From: CALCNS01 sp937897315
Lineage (GTDB): Bacteria > Bacillota > JAAYKD01
Direction of reading: 5' to 3'
DNA: 64,000 nucleotides
Assembly (NCBI GenBank): GCA_036744005.1
Contig: DAINOJ010000001.1
Span: forward strand, 62,001 to 126,000
The number at the start of each line of letters is the position of its first letter. The stretch's first letter is position 1. Position numbers and translations under genes: made by a program. The notes under the pieces are model-generated. The model worked only from the letters and a program-made list of their open reading frames with translations. It made no database searches and had not been told where the DNA came from. This document shows positions 44,046 to 52,077 of the stretch, piece after piece.

Positions 44046-44978
44046 TTGAAACATATTGCAGTTTTGGTAGGGAGCTCTTCCGAAAGAGAAGTCTCCATGA
44101 TGACAGCGAAAGGTATTATCGCTGCTTTGCTTTCAAGGGGATATAAAACAACTCAACTAGAAATCGATGCTCATCTACCGGGACAATTATTGTCTCTCAA
44201 TGTAGATGCGGTTTTTATTGCTTCACATGGAAGATTTGGTGAAGATGGTACGATTCAAGGCCTTTTGGACATTATGGGCTTACCCTATGTCGGATCGGGA
44301 GTCATGGCCAGCTCGATTGCTATCAACAAAATCATGTCAAAGAAAATTTTTGAATTCGAAGGGATTCGTACACCAAAATGGTTGGCGGTGAACAAAAGAG
44401 AGTTGATGTCGAAAGTCCTAATCCATATCGATGAGGTTTTTGGTAATGAACAACGCTTAATTGTCAAACCTTCCTCACAAGGTTCAACCATTGGCTTGAC
44501 TTTGGTCAAGGAGCATCATCGTCTTCAGGATGCATTGGAGAAAGCATTTCGGTTTGACGAAGATATTCTTGTAGAAGAAGCAATCATTGGTTCTGAACTA
44601 ACCGTGCCAGTACTTGGGAATGATGAATTAACCGCATTACCTTGTGTGGAAATTGTTTCGTTAAATGAGTTATATGATTACGAAGCGAAGTATGCTGCCA
44701 ATATGAGCCGGCATTTGATTCCACCACAAGTCAGTATAGGTGTCGCTCAACAAGCACAGGATATGGCCGTGAAAGCACATAAAGCCTTAGGTTGTCAGGG
44801 GATTTCTCGGTCCGACTTTATCGCCGATCGCGAAGGACAATGCTGGTTGCTTGAGGTGAATACATTACCGGGTATGACCAACACAAGTCTAGTACCGGAT
44901 TCGGCAAAAGCATTTGGTTACTCGTATGCAGATCTTGTAGAAAAACTCATAGAATTAGCACTGCAAAAAAAAGGATAG
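44046..44978 (+). CDS. ddl: D-alanine:D-alanine ligase
   Basis: 310 residues, ATP-grasp fold. SSEREVSMMTAKGI, ASHGRFGEDGTIQGLLD, KPSSQGSTIGL and EVNTLPGMTNTSLVP are the family motifs. It makes the D-Ala-D-Ala dipeptide used by MurF. The start is TTG with AAGGGTTGGAA upstream, 25 bases after murC. Its location inside the dcw cluster, between murC and ftsQ, is more typical of Gram-negatives but also occurs in Clostridia. Confidence 0.93.
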   Translation: MKHIAVLVGSSSEREVSMMTAKGIIAALLSRGYKTTQLEIDAHLPGQLLSLNVDAVFIASHGRFGEDGTIQGLLDIMGLPYVGSGVMASSIAINKIMSKKIFEFEGIRTPKWLAVNKRELMSKVLIHIDEVFGNEQRLIVKPSSQGSTIGLTLVKEHHRLQDALEKAFRFDEDILVEEAIIGSELTVPVLGNDELTALPCVEIVSLNELYDYEAKYAANMSRHLIPPQVSIGVAQQAQDMAVKAHKALGCQGISRSDFIADREGQCWLLEVNTLPGMTNTSLVPDSAKAFGYSYADLVEKLIELALQKKG

Positions 44979-45008
44979 CGTGGATCAGCAATAAAAGGGG
45001 AGTAGTTT

Positions 45009-45725
45009 ATGAAAAAAATCAGCTTTCCCATCCTTCGTAAGTGGTTTCTTCTACTTACCCTATTTGTATTCCTCACGCTGATACTCCTATGGTTTCTTCC
45101 CGATTTTCGCATACAGACAGTTATGATCACAGGGAATAAGGAAGTCACGGAAGACGAGATTTTTTTATTGCTTAAGGAACCGGTCGGAAAACCGTTTCTG
45201 AAAATGTGGACAGAACCTCTTAAAGAACGATTGCTCTTACATCCTTGGATAAAACAAGCGGAAGTCTGCTTGCGGTTTCCTCGAACTATTGATATTAAAA
45301 TAAGCGAGAGAGAAACATTAGTATATATGCCTTATTATGGCCGCTTCTTGGCAGTAGCTGAAGATGGAACCAGTTTGGAGTTAACATCCGAGTTGCAGAA
45401 GAACCAGCTACTTTTTTCAGGTATAGACTTGCCTTTTCTGGCCATTGGGGAGAAGATACCGAATCAAGAATTTCTGGAAGGATTGGATCAGTTAGTGGGA
45501 CAAATGGACCCGTCGGTTCGTCAAATGATTAGTGAAATTCGCAGAGATACAGAGGGCTTCTTTTATTTGAATACAGCGGATGATTATCGAATTCGAGTAG
45601 ATAGTACCATTACAAAACAACAGTTGATAGATATGAGGGCCATTGTTCTTTTTATGCGAGAACAAGGCACTCGAGGAATGGTTTTACTGCAGGAAGGAAC
45701 TCCGGTCTTTATTCCTGCACCGTAA
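45009..45725 (+). CDS. ftsQ: Cell division protein FtsQ/DivIB
   Basis: 238 residues: a short cytoplasmic tail, one membrane helix (about 12-30), then a POTRA domain (RIQTVMITGNKEVTEDEI onward) and the FtsQ beta domain (INIKISERETLVYMP-like segment near residue 95). It is a bitopic divisome protein that links FtsL/FtsB to other division factors. AAAAGGGGAG precedes the ATG. It lies between ddl and ftsZ; ftsA is absent, as is usual in Firmicutes that use SepF. Confidence 0.9.
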   Translation: MKKISFPILRKWFLLLTLFVFLTLILLWFLPDFRIQTVMITGNKEVTEDEIFLLLKEPVGKPFLKMWTEPLKERLLLHPWIKQAEVCLRFPRTIDIKISERETLVYMPYYGRFLAVAEDGTSLELTSELQKNQLLFSGIDLPFLAIGEKIPNQEFLEGLDQLVGQMDPSVRQMISEIRRDTEGFFYLNTADDYRIRVDSTITKQQLIDMRAIVLFMREQGTRGMVLLQEGTPVFIPAP

Positions 45726-45810
45726 GAAAGAAGGATTTTTGCAAAGGGATACGAATTCAAATAGAATAAAAAGAGATCGTACCAAAACGAGCAAGATAAG
45801 GGGTGGAAAG

Positions 45811-46899
45811 ATGCTGGAGATTCAATCAGAAATGCAGGAAATCACAAAAATCAAAGTCATCGGTGTGGGTGGTGGCGGTAGCAATGCAGTAGACCGCATG
45901 ATTGCAGCAGGGTTAAAAGGTGTGGAGTTTATCGCTGTGAATACCGATGGCGTCGTCTTAGAACATTCTTTAGCCAATCAAAAACTGCAAATTGGATCCA
46001 AACTGACGCGCGGACAAGGCGCAGGCGGAAATCCGGAAGTAGGTCTAAAAGCTGCTGAAGAAAGCCGAGATGAAATAGCTCGTGTATTAAAAGGCGCAGA
46101 TATGGTGTTTGTGACTGCCGGTATGGGTGGAGGTACTGGGACAGGTGCAGCCGCTGTTGTGGCAGAAATCGCCAAGAGTTTAGGTGCCTTAACAATATCT
46201 GTGGTAACCAAACCATTTCATTTTGAGGGGAAGCGTCGTTCCTCTCAAGCCGATGGTGGGGTTAGTAGACTGAGGGAGAAAGTAGATGCTCTCATTACCA
46301 TTCCCAACGATCGTTTAATGCAAGTGATTGATAAGAAAACGACTTTGTTGGATGCGTTTAAAATGGTGGATGAGGTTCTGCGACAAGGAGTACAGGGGAT
46401 TTCCGACCTTATTGTGGTTCCGGGCATTGTCAACTTGGATTTCGCCGATGTAAAATCCATTATGCAGGACTCCGGAACAGCAATTATGGGAATCGGCTAC
46501 GGTCAGGGAGAAGGTCGAGCCGTACAAGCAGCGAAGATGGCTATTTCTAGTCCCTTGCTGGAAACTTCGATAGATGGTGCAAGGGGTGTGTTACTGAATA
46601 TTGCTGGCGGCCCGGATTTGACGTTATTCGAAACCACAGAAGCGGCTGATATTATTACTCAAGCAGTGGATCCCGATGCTCAGATTATCTGGGGGACTTC
46701 CATCGATGAGAAATTAAAAGATCAAGTACGTTTAGCCGTCGTCGCTACGGGTTTTGATCAGAAAAATCGCTCACCCTATTTTGATCCCAACAAGAAACCA
46801 GAAATACATGATGATCGTCAAGTGAATTTGGCGTATCGTCAGGCACAAAGCAAACAGAATGCGGAGTTTTCTGTTCCTCCCTTCCTGCAAAAAAAATAA
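45811..46899 (+). CDS. ftsZ: Cell division GTPase FtsZ
   Basis: 362 residues. The tubulin/FtsZ signature GGGTGTGAA (about 107-114), NTDGVVL, RGQGAGGNPEVG and IPNDRL are present, and the conserved C-terminal peptide ends VPPFLQKK. FtsZ assembles into the Z-ring at mid-cell. Small deviations are GTGTGAAA where GAAP is usual, and RGQGAGGNP for the common RGLGAGANP. I chose the ATG at 45811 with AAGGGGTGG upstream; the frame to 45643 runs over the ftsQ end. A terminator follows directly. Confidence 0.96.
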   Translation: MLEIQSEMQEITKIKVIGVGGGGSNAVDRMIAAGLKGVEFIAVNTDGVVLEHSLANQKLQIGSKLTRGQGAGGNPEVGLKAAEESRDEIARVLKGADMVFVTAGMGGGTGTGAAAVVAEIAKSLGALTISVVTKPFHFEGKRRSSQADGGVSRLREKVDALITIPNDRLMQVIDKKTTLLDAFKMVDEVLRQGVQGISDLIVVPGIVNLDFADVKSIMQDSGTAIMGIGYGQGEGRAVQAAKMAISSPLLETSIDGARGVLLNIAGGPDLTLFETTEAADIITQAVDPDAQIIWGTSIDEKLKDQVRLAVVATGFDQKNRSPYFDPNKKPEIHDDRQVNLAYRQAQSKQNAEFSVPPFLQKK

Positions 46900-46903
46900 G
46901 AGG

Positions 46904-46931
46904 AAAGCTGCGCGTTTGGCGCAGCTTTTTT
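46904..46931 (+). terminator. Terminator of the dcw cluster
   Basis: AAAGCTGCGC and GCGCAGCTTT form a 10-bp stem with a five-base loop, followed by a T run. It closes the murF-ftsZ operon. Confidence 0.9.
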
Positions 46932-46959
46932 ATGTGTCTACATGAGAGGAGGAGACATT

Positions 46960-48033
46960 TTGACAGAAAATCGGATGCTTGTTCTTTTGGGAAGTCCAAG
47001 AAGCAAGGGGAATACAGAGACGATGCTCTCTCACTTTTTAAGCAATTATCCAGGTGAATATCATATCGTGGATGCCTATTCCGCCCAAATAAAGGCTTGT
47101 ATTGATTGCAGATACTGCTGGAAGAACAACGGTTGTAGTCTGAGGGATGATATGGACCTTGTATACGAAGAGTTATCTCATTGCAATCATCTTCTCATCG
47201 CAACTCCCATATATTTTGCTCAGCCGACAGCTCCTCTCATGGCTATTTTTTCTCGTTTGCAAACGTACTTCGCTTCTTATCGGTTTCGGCATGAAGGAAG
47301 TCAACTTCCTTATAAAAAAGCCGGGGTTCTGCTAACTGGTGGAGGAAGTGGTGGTAAAAAACAAACTCTCCGGACCATCGATATGGTTTTGGAACACGTC
47401 AATGCGTTCAGAGTGGGAGAAGCTTCGTCTTTAAAGACTGATGATATACCAGCAAGCCAAGATAGGAAGGCTTTGGAACAAATAGATTTATTGTTACAGC
47501 AAATGCAATCTCCCTATTTTATGGAATCGGATCACCTCGGCTTTTCTACTTGGAAGCCAGAGGATTTTTCGAAGGCGATGGAGCTTTGGGGGAACCCACA
47601 AGTCACAAAATGGATTCATAAAGATGGGGTTATGTCGACACAAGAAATCCTTGATCGTTTTGAAACAGAGCAAAAGAACCAAAGAGATCATCAAATTCAA
47701 TATTGGCCCGTTTATCTCAAAGCCAATCACGAATTTATTGGATGTTGTGGCTTGCGCCCTTACCCTAGCAGCCCTGGCACATTGGAGATGGGGGCTCATT
47801 TTTTACCAAGTGCTTGGGGACACGGGTATGCCAAGGAGGCTTCGGAACAAGTGATGGAGTATTGTCGAAGAAGACGGCTTGCGAAAAGTTTATTTGCGGG
47901 TCATCATCCCCAAAATTTTAATTCAGGTAAAGTTTTGGGAAAACTTGGTTTCTTATACAGGGGAGACGAATACTACCCTCCCACCGGGCTGATGCATCCT
48001 TCTTATTTGTATCGATGGAGAAAGGAGGACTGA
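46960..48033 (+). CDS. Fusion of a flavodoxin-like NAD(P)H:FMN reductase with a GNAT acetyltransferase
   Basis: 357 residues. The N-terminal 185 form a flavodoxin-like domain: GSPRSKGNTETML binds FMN phosphate, and KACIDCRYCWKNNGC carries a cysteine cluster like that of iron-sulfur flavoproteins. After a linker, residues about 195-357 form a RimJ/RimL-type GNAT domain with GAHFLPSAWGHGYAKEAS (acetyl-CoA loop) and FNSGKVLGKLGF. The reading frame is continuous through both, so this is a genuine fusion if the sequence is correct. The start is TTG with GAGGAGGAGA upstream. The ABC-F gene begins two bases after its stop, so they form one operon. Substrates are unknown. Confidence 0.83.
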   Translation: MTENRMLVLLGSPRSKGNTETMLSHFLSNYPGEYHIVDAYSAQIKACIDCRYCWKNNGCSLRDDMDLVYEELSHCNHLLIATPIYFAQPTAPLMAIFSRLQTYFASYRFRHEGSQLPYKKAGVLLTGGGSGGKKQTLRTIDMVLEHVNAFRVGEASSLKTDDIPASQDRKALEQIDLLLQQMQSPYFMESDHLGFSTWKPEDFSKAMELWGNPQVTKWIHKDGVMSTQEILDRFETEQKNQRDHQIQYWPVYLKANHEFIGCCGLRPYPSSPGTLEMGAHFLPSAWGHGYAKEASEQVMEYCRRRRLAKSLFAGHHPQNFNSGKVLGKLGFLYRGDEYYPPTGLMHPSYLYRWRKED

Positions 48034-48035
48034 GT

Positions 48036-49541
48036 TTGGCCACGATATCTTTGAAGAATCTGACTTTTTCTTATGAAGGTAGTTATGAAATACTTTTTGA
48101 TCGGGTTTCATTGGATCTGGATACATCTTGGAAACTAGGTTTAGTCGGTAGAAATGGAAAAGGGAAAACGACGTTTCTGAAGATTTTGTTAGGGGAGCTC
48201 CCTTATATTGGTAGCCTTCAAACACCAATTTCCTTTCAGTACTTCCCTTATGAGGTTTCGAACATCGACTTGCCAACTTCGGAAATCATACAAGAGATTG
48301 CTCCTCATATCGAAGAATGGCAGTGGCTGAAAGAATTTTCTTTATTAGACCTTCCACCGCATGTGTCGAAGCAAGTCTTTTCAACACTGAGCTCTGGTGA
48401 ACAAACGAAGGTTCTATTGGTATCTTTATTTCTGAATCAAGAAGCCTTTCTTCTTATTGATGAACCAACCAATCATTTAGATCGTATCGGCAGGAAAGTA
48501 GTGGGGGAGTACTTACAAAAGAAGAAAGGGTTCATTGTGGTATCCCACGATCGACATTTTCTGGATTGCTGTATCAATCATGTCTTAGTATTGAATCGAA
48601 GCACGATCGAAATTCAGAAAGGAACGTTCTCTTCCTGGTGGGCGAATAAAGAACGTAAAGATCAGTACGAAATCGAAGAGAACCAAAAACTCAGAAGTGA
48701 AATCCGAGAATTGCGTGAGTCTGCAAGAAGAACAGCTCAATGGTCTGATCGAGTGGAGAGCACTAAGTTTGGGGAAAGAGGAGTAGATCGAGGATACATA
48801 GGACACAAAGCAGCCAAAATGATGAGGAAATCAAAGAACACAGAAAAACGCATGGAACGGTCAGCCATAGAAAAAGAGAAGCTCCTTAAAGATGTAGAAT
48901 CAAACGAAAGCTTGAAGATCTTTCCCGTTCCATACACGAAGGAAGTTTTAGTGGATGTTAGGGACTTTTCATTAAAGCATCAAAACAGACAGATATTTGA
49001 TGCCATTCATTTCACTCTTCGACGTGGGGACCGTGTTGCTCTAGTCGGGAAGAATGGAAGCGGGAAAAGCACGTTCATTCGATGGCTCATTGGCGAAGAA
49101 ATTGCTTCTCAAGGGTTCTCTTTTCTCGGTAGCCAAATAAAAATTAGTTATGTTCCCCAGAACCCAACCGCTGTTAAGGGGTTATTACGTCATTTCATTG
49201 AGAATAAAGCGGTAGATGAAACGTTGGTGAAGACCATCCTTAGAAAAATGGGTTTTGAACGGAGTCAATTCGATCGTAATTTAGAAGAATACAGCTTTGG
49301 GCAGAGAAAAAAGCTGTGGTTAGCCATGAGCCTTTGTGAGCAAGCACATTTATACATTTGGGACGAACCATTGAATTATCTGGATGTCTTTTCGCGAATG
49401 CAAATAGAAGAATTATTGCTAAAGGTTCGCCCAACCATTCTTTTTGTGGAACACGATGAGTCTTTTGTAGAGAATGTTGCCACCAAAGTTCTATCCTTGC
49501 AAGCCTGTCAAACAGCTCTTGCAGGAAATAATCCTACGTGA
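48036..49541 (+). CDS. ABC-F ribosomal protection protein, Lsa/Vga-like
   Basis: 501 residues with two ATP-binding cassettes and no membrane segments. Walker A motifs are GRNGKGKTT and GKNGSGKST; signature loops are LSSGEQTKVLL and YSFGQRKKLWL; the interdomain linker carries the conserved run RGYIGHKAAKMM. That run and the YSFGQ signature are typical of Lsa/Vga/CplR-type ABC-F proteins, which remove lincosamides, pleuromutilins and streptogramin A from the ribosome. Whether it confers resistance here is not known. It starts at TTG with AAAGGAGG upstream and is coupled to the flavodoxin-GNAT gene. Confidence 0.85.
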   Translation: MATISLKNLTFSYEGSYEILFDRVSLDLDTSWKLGLVGRNGKGKTTFLKILLGELPYIGSLQTPISFQYFPYEVSNIDLPTSEIIQEIAPHIEEWQWLKEFSLLDLPPHVSKQVFSTLSSGEQTKVLLVSLFLNQEAFLLIDEPTNHLDRIGRKVVGEYLQKKKGFIVVSHDRHFLDCCINHVLVLNRSTIEIQKGTFSSWWANKERKDQYEIEENQKLRSEIRELRESARRTAQWSDRVESTKFGERGVDRGYIGHKAAKMMRKSKNTEKRMERSAIEKEKLLKDVESNESLKIFPVPYTKEVLVDVRDFSLKHQNRQIFDAIHFTLRRGDRVALVGKNGSGKSTFIRWLIGEEIASQGFSFLGSQIKISYVPQNPTAVKGLLRHFIENKAVDETLVKTILRKMGFERSQFDRNLEEYSFGQRKKLWLAMSLCEQAHLYIWDEPLNYLDVFSRMQIEELLLKVRPTILFVEHDESFVENVATKVLSLQACQTALAGNNPT

Positions 49542-49586
49542 TATTCTATGAATCGAGATTCACTCATGGAAGGAGGTTACGGTCTC

Positions 49587-50219
49587 ATGGACTTGGAGGA
49601 AAAACAGATTTTGGCTCTCATTGAGCAAGCATTACTTAAGAAACCAGAAGCATTCGAGAGCTTGGTTCAAATGTATGAAAAGAAAGCCTATTTGTTGGCT
49701 TATCGACTCAGTGGAAATCCAAATGATGCTTTAGAAATGAGTCAAGAAATATTTATAAAACTGTACCGTAATCTATCCTCTTTCCGAAAAGAGTCTTCAT
49801 TCAACACTTGGTTTTATCGTTTAGCGACCAATGTTTCCTATGATTATTTGCGAAAAAGGCAAAGGGAAGATAAGCATATACTGATTCAAAAAGAGGATGA
49901 CGATAGTGATGCGAAAGATCAGGCGGACCTTACGCCATGGCCAGAGGAATTATTCGAACGTAAGGAGTTACAGGAATTAATGCGCCAGGCTATGTGGTTA
50001 CTGAGGCCCGATCACCGAGAAGTGCTTTACTTGTATGATATAGAGAACCATAGTTATGAAGAAATCGCGGAGCTGCTTGACTGTCAGCTAGGAACCGTAA
50101 AATCTAGGCTGCATCGAGCCAGAAATGCCTTGAAGCAAATCATTCTAGATCGCAGGGAACTTTTTGAAGGGTATCTTCGTCATACCAATCAGAAAGGGGG
50201 TAGCGGAGATGGAATGTAA
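49587..50219 (+). CDS. ECF-type RNA polymerase sigma factor
   Basis: 210 residues. Region 2 (YLLAYRLSGNPNDALEMSQEIFIKLYRNL, residues about 36-65) and region 4 (YEEIAELLDCQLGTVKSRLHRARNAL) are clear, with no sigma region 3, so it belongs to the extracytoplasmic-function group. I chose the ATG at 49587 with AAGGAGGT ten bases upstream. It overlaps the anti-sigma gene by eleven bases, the usual arrangement for a regulated pair. A linker of acidic residues (EDDDSDAKDQADL) joins the two regions. The regulon is not visible in this window. Confidence 0.92.
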   Translation: MDLEEKQILALIEQALLKKPEAFESLVQMYEKKAYLLAYRLSGNPNDALEMSQEIFIKLYRNLSSFRKESSFNTWFYRLATNVSYDYLRKRQREDKHILIQKEDDDSDAKDQADLTPWPEELFERKELQELMRQAMWLLRPDHREVLYLYDIENHSYEEIAELLDCQLGTVKSRLHRARNALKQIILDRRELFEGYLRHTNQKGGSGDGM

Positions 50220-51012
50220 TCAATGTATAGAACTCCTTCGAGACGTCGAGCGAAAGATGGATCCTCATCTTCCGACAGACCTTCGCAACCATCTGGATAC
50301 CTGCCCTCATTGCAAGTCGGAATTACTCTGGTATCAATCTCAAAGAGAGATTTGGCAAGAACTGAATACAACAGAAATTCCTGTCAATCTGCATCAGAAT
50401 ATTATGTTGAAGATTCGGGACATACAAGAAGAAACCGAAACCGTTTCCGAGTCTGGGCTACATTCCTTTCTAGATAAAGTTCATGCTTGGTTTCAAACTT
50501 TACGTTGGAAGCAGGGTTTGGCGGTGGCTACAGCCTCATTGCTGATAGTGTTAACGGTTGCTACTCAATTACCTAAAAGAAATCCAGCACAAACCGTTGA
50601 GAATCTAAGCCTTTCTGAAGATACTACACTCCGTCATGATGGCCCTCAAATGAACAAAGCCATTGAACCACCGACTATGATGATGACTGCACCGGTCTCA
50701 GGAGCTGTATCGGAGGAACCCATCTTTATTGAGTTGGAGATGACAACAGAACAGTGGCAAGAATGGGTGACCTATTTTACAGAAAAAGAAGTCCCATGGA
50801 CTACTGAAGGAGAGGAAGACAATCCTATTTACATTGTTGAAGGAACAGGCAAGGTGATTGTCGAATATTATAAAGAAGTTCTTATACCAGAGAATGCTTT
50901 CTTGCTTCAAGAAGAGGTGGAACCGGAAGATAAAATTCCGGAACAATCTCAAGTGTTGCAAGCTTCTCAAAAGTATCGCTTATCGATTCGTTTGCAACCA
51001 AGCGAACCTTAG
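50209..51012 (+). CDS. Anti-sigma factor, zinc-finger membrane type
   Basis: 267 residues. An N-terminal ZAS-type zinc site H28-x3-C32-x2-C35 is preceded by C3 and C6, followed by one membrane helix (about 103-119, LAVATASLLIVLTVATQ) and an extracytoplasmic domain of about 145 residues that I do not recognise. It should hold the adjacent sigma factor inactive until an envelope or redox signal releases it. The ATG at 50209 overlaps the sigma gene; AAAGGGGGTAGCGG is upstream. A terminator follows. Confidence 0.88.
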   Translation: MECNQCIELLRDVERKMDPHLPTDLRNHLDTCPHCKSELLWYQSQREIWQELNTTEIPVNLHQNIMLKIRDIQEETETVSESGLHSFLDKVHAWFQTLRWKQGLAVATASLLIVLTVATQLPKRNPAQTVENLSLSEDTTLRHDGPQMNKAIEPPTMMMTAPVSGAVSEEPIFIELEMTTEQWQEWVTYFTEKEVPWTTEGEEDNPIYIVEGTGKVIVEYYKEVLIPENAFLLQEEVEPEDKIPEQSQVLQASQKYRLSIRLQPSEP

Positions 51013-51039
51013 GACAGGAAAGAATTCCTGTCCTTTTTT
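51011..51039 (+). terminator. Terminator after the anti-sigma gene
   Basis: AGGACAGGAA and TTCCTGTCCT form a perfect 10-bp stem that begins in the last base of the stop codon, followed by six T residues. Confidence 0.88.
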
Positions 51040-51058
51040 CCAATATAAAGGAGGAACT

Positions 51059-51871
51059 ATGAAAGAAGTAAAACAGAGAAATGTTCCAGAGATGGATTCA
51101 CCCGAATATTTAGCTAAAAAGAAGCATTTTGAGCGCATGATTACCGTCTATGGGAAAAATGCAGTATCCGATCTTTTGCATGTACATCGCGAGTGGACGA
51201 TTGAACGAATCCTTGTTGACCGTGATAACAGATCGGAAGCCATTCGAAAAATCGTGCAGACGGCACAGAAGCGAAACATTCAAGTCAAAGAAATGACACG
51301 AGAACAATTGACACGAATTTCTAGAAACAAGGATGAAGACCAGGGTATCGTTGCCGATGTAGTAGGAAATATAGAAACCGATTGGAATAGTTGGCTCCAG
51401 TCCGCTGCCTCCACTGGCCGGTTAATCGCTCTCGATGGTGTAACCAATCCGGTCAATGTTGGTATGATCATTCGTTCAGCAGCGGCAGCCGGTGTGGATG
51501 GAATTCTTATCCCGGACAAAGGTGTTCCTGCCATGAACCAACCGCTTCTGATCAAAGCTTCAGCTGGTACCGTATTTGGTATGAAGTTGTACCGGTGTCC
51601 TGAGTTAGCAGGCGCGCTTGAGCTTGCTAAGTCATCTGGATTTCAAATCATAGGTCTGAGTGGAGATCAAAATGCACTCAATTTATTGGACCATAAACCT
51701 GGCAAGAAAGCCATTTATGTGTTAGGAAATGAGAGTGTAGGATTGGCCGAAGAAGTTCAACAATTATGCAACAGCTTCTGTCGAATTCCTATGGCCAAAA
51801 TGGTGGAAAGTCTAAACGTCGCAGCAGCAGCTACTTTGTTGTCCTATGCCATCGGAACGATCCGAGAATAG
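51059..51871 (+). CDS. TrmH/SpoU-family RNA 2'-O-methyltransferase
   Basis: 270 residues. The knotted SpoU motifs are present: VTNPVNVGMIIRSA, YVLGNESVGL and RIPMAKMVESLNVAAAA, with an N-terminal substrate-binding domain (MITVYGKNAVSDLL). It methylates a ribose 2'-OH in rRNA or tRNA; the target cannot be told. The ATG at 51059 has AAAGGAGGAA upstream; the frame reading from 50858 overlaps the anti-sigma gene and is not real. Confidence 0.88.
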   Translation: MKEVKQRNVPEMDSPEYLAKKKHFERMITVYGKNAVSDLLHVHREWTIERILVDRDNRSEAIRKIVQTAQKRNIQVKEMTREQLTRISRNKDEDQGIVADVVGNIETDWNSWLQSAASTGRLIALDGVTNPVNVGMIIRSAAAAGVDGILIPDKGVPAMNQPLLIKASAGTVFGMKLYRCPELAGALELAKSSGFQIIGLSGDQNALNLLDHKPGKKAIYVLGNESVGLAEEVQQLCNSFCRIPMAKMVESLNVAAAATLLSYAIGTIRE

Positions 51872-51955
51872 ATTGTATAAAATAGATTTGTTTTTATGCC
51901 GTTTCTGCATAAGTTGAATCTTAACGTGGAACAATAAGTATAACTAAGGATGTTT

Positions 51956-52027
51956 TTGACACTACCACTTGACATTTAACCCAAAACAGCATACAGTATG
52001 ATGTGTATGATTGATGAGAAACATCAA
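51956..52027 (+). promoter_or_regulatory. Upstream control region of the PFOR gene
   Basis: Two TTGACA boxes (51956-51961 and 51969-51974) lie 13 bases apart. The second is followed by TACAGT at 17 bases and TATGAT at 22 bases, so the -10 is ambiguous. An inverted repeat TTGATG-N5-CATCAA at 52011-52027 lies just downstream, where a repressor or an mRNA hairpin would act. The rest of the 206-base gap shows only a weak TTATGC/GCATAA hairpin at 51894-51912. Confidence 0.5.
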
Positions 52028-52077
52028 GCATTGGAAAACGGAATGAGCACAGAACCAACAAAAAAGGAGCGAATCGA

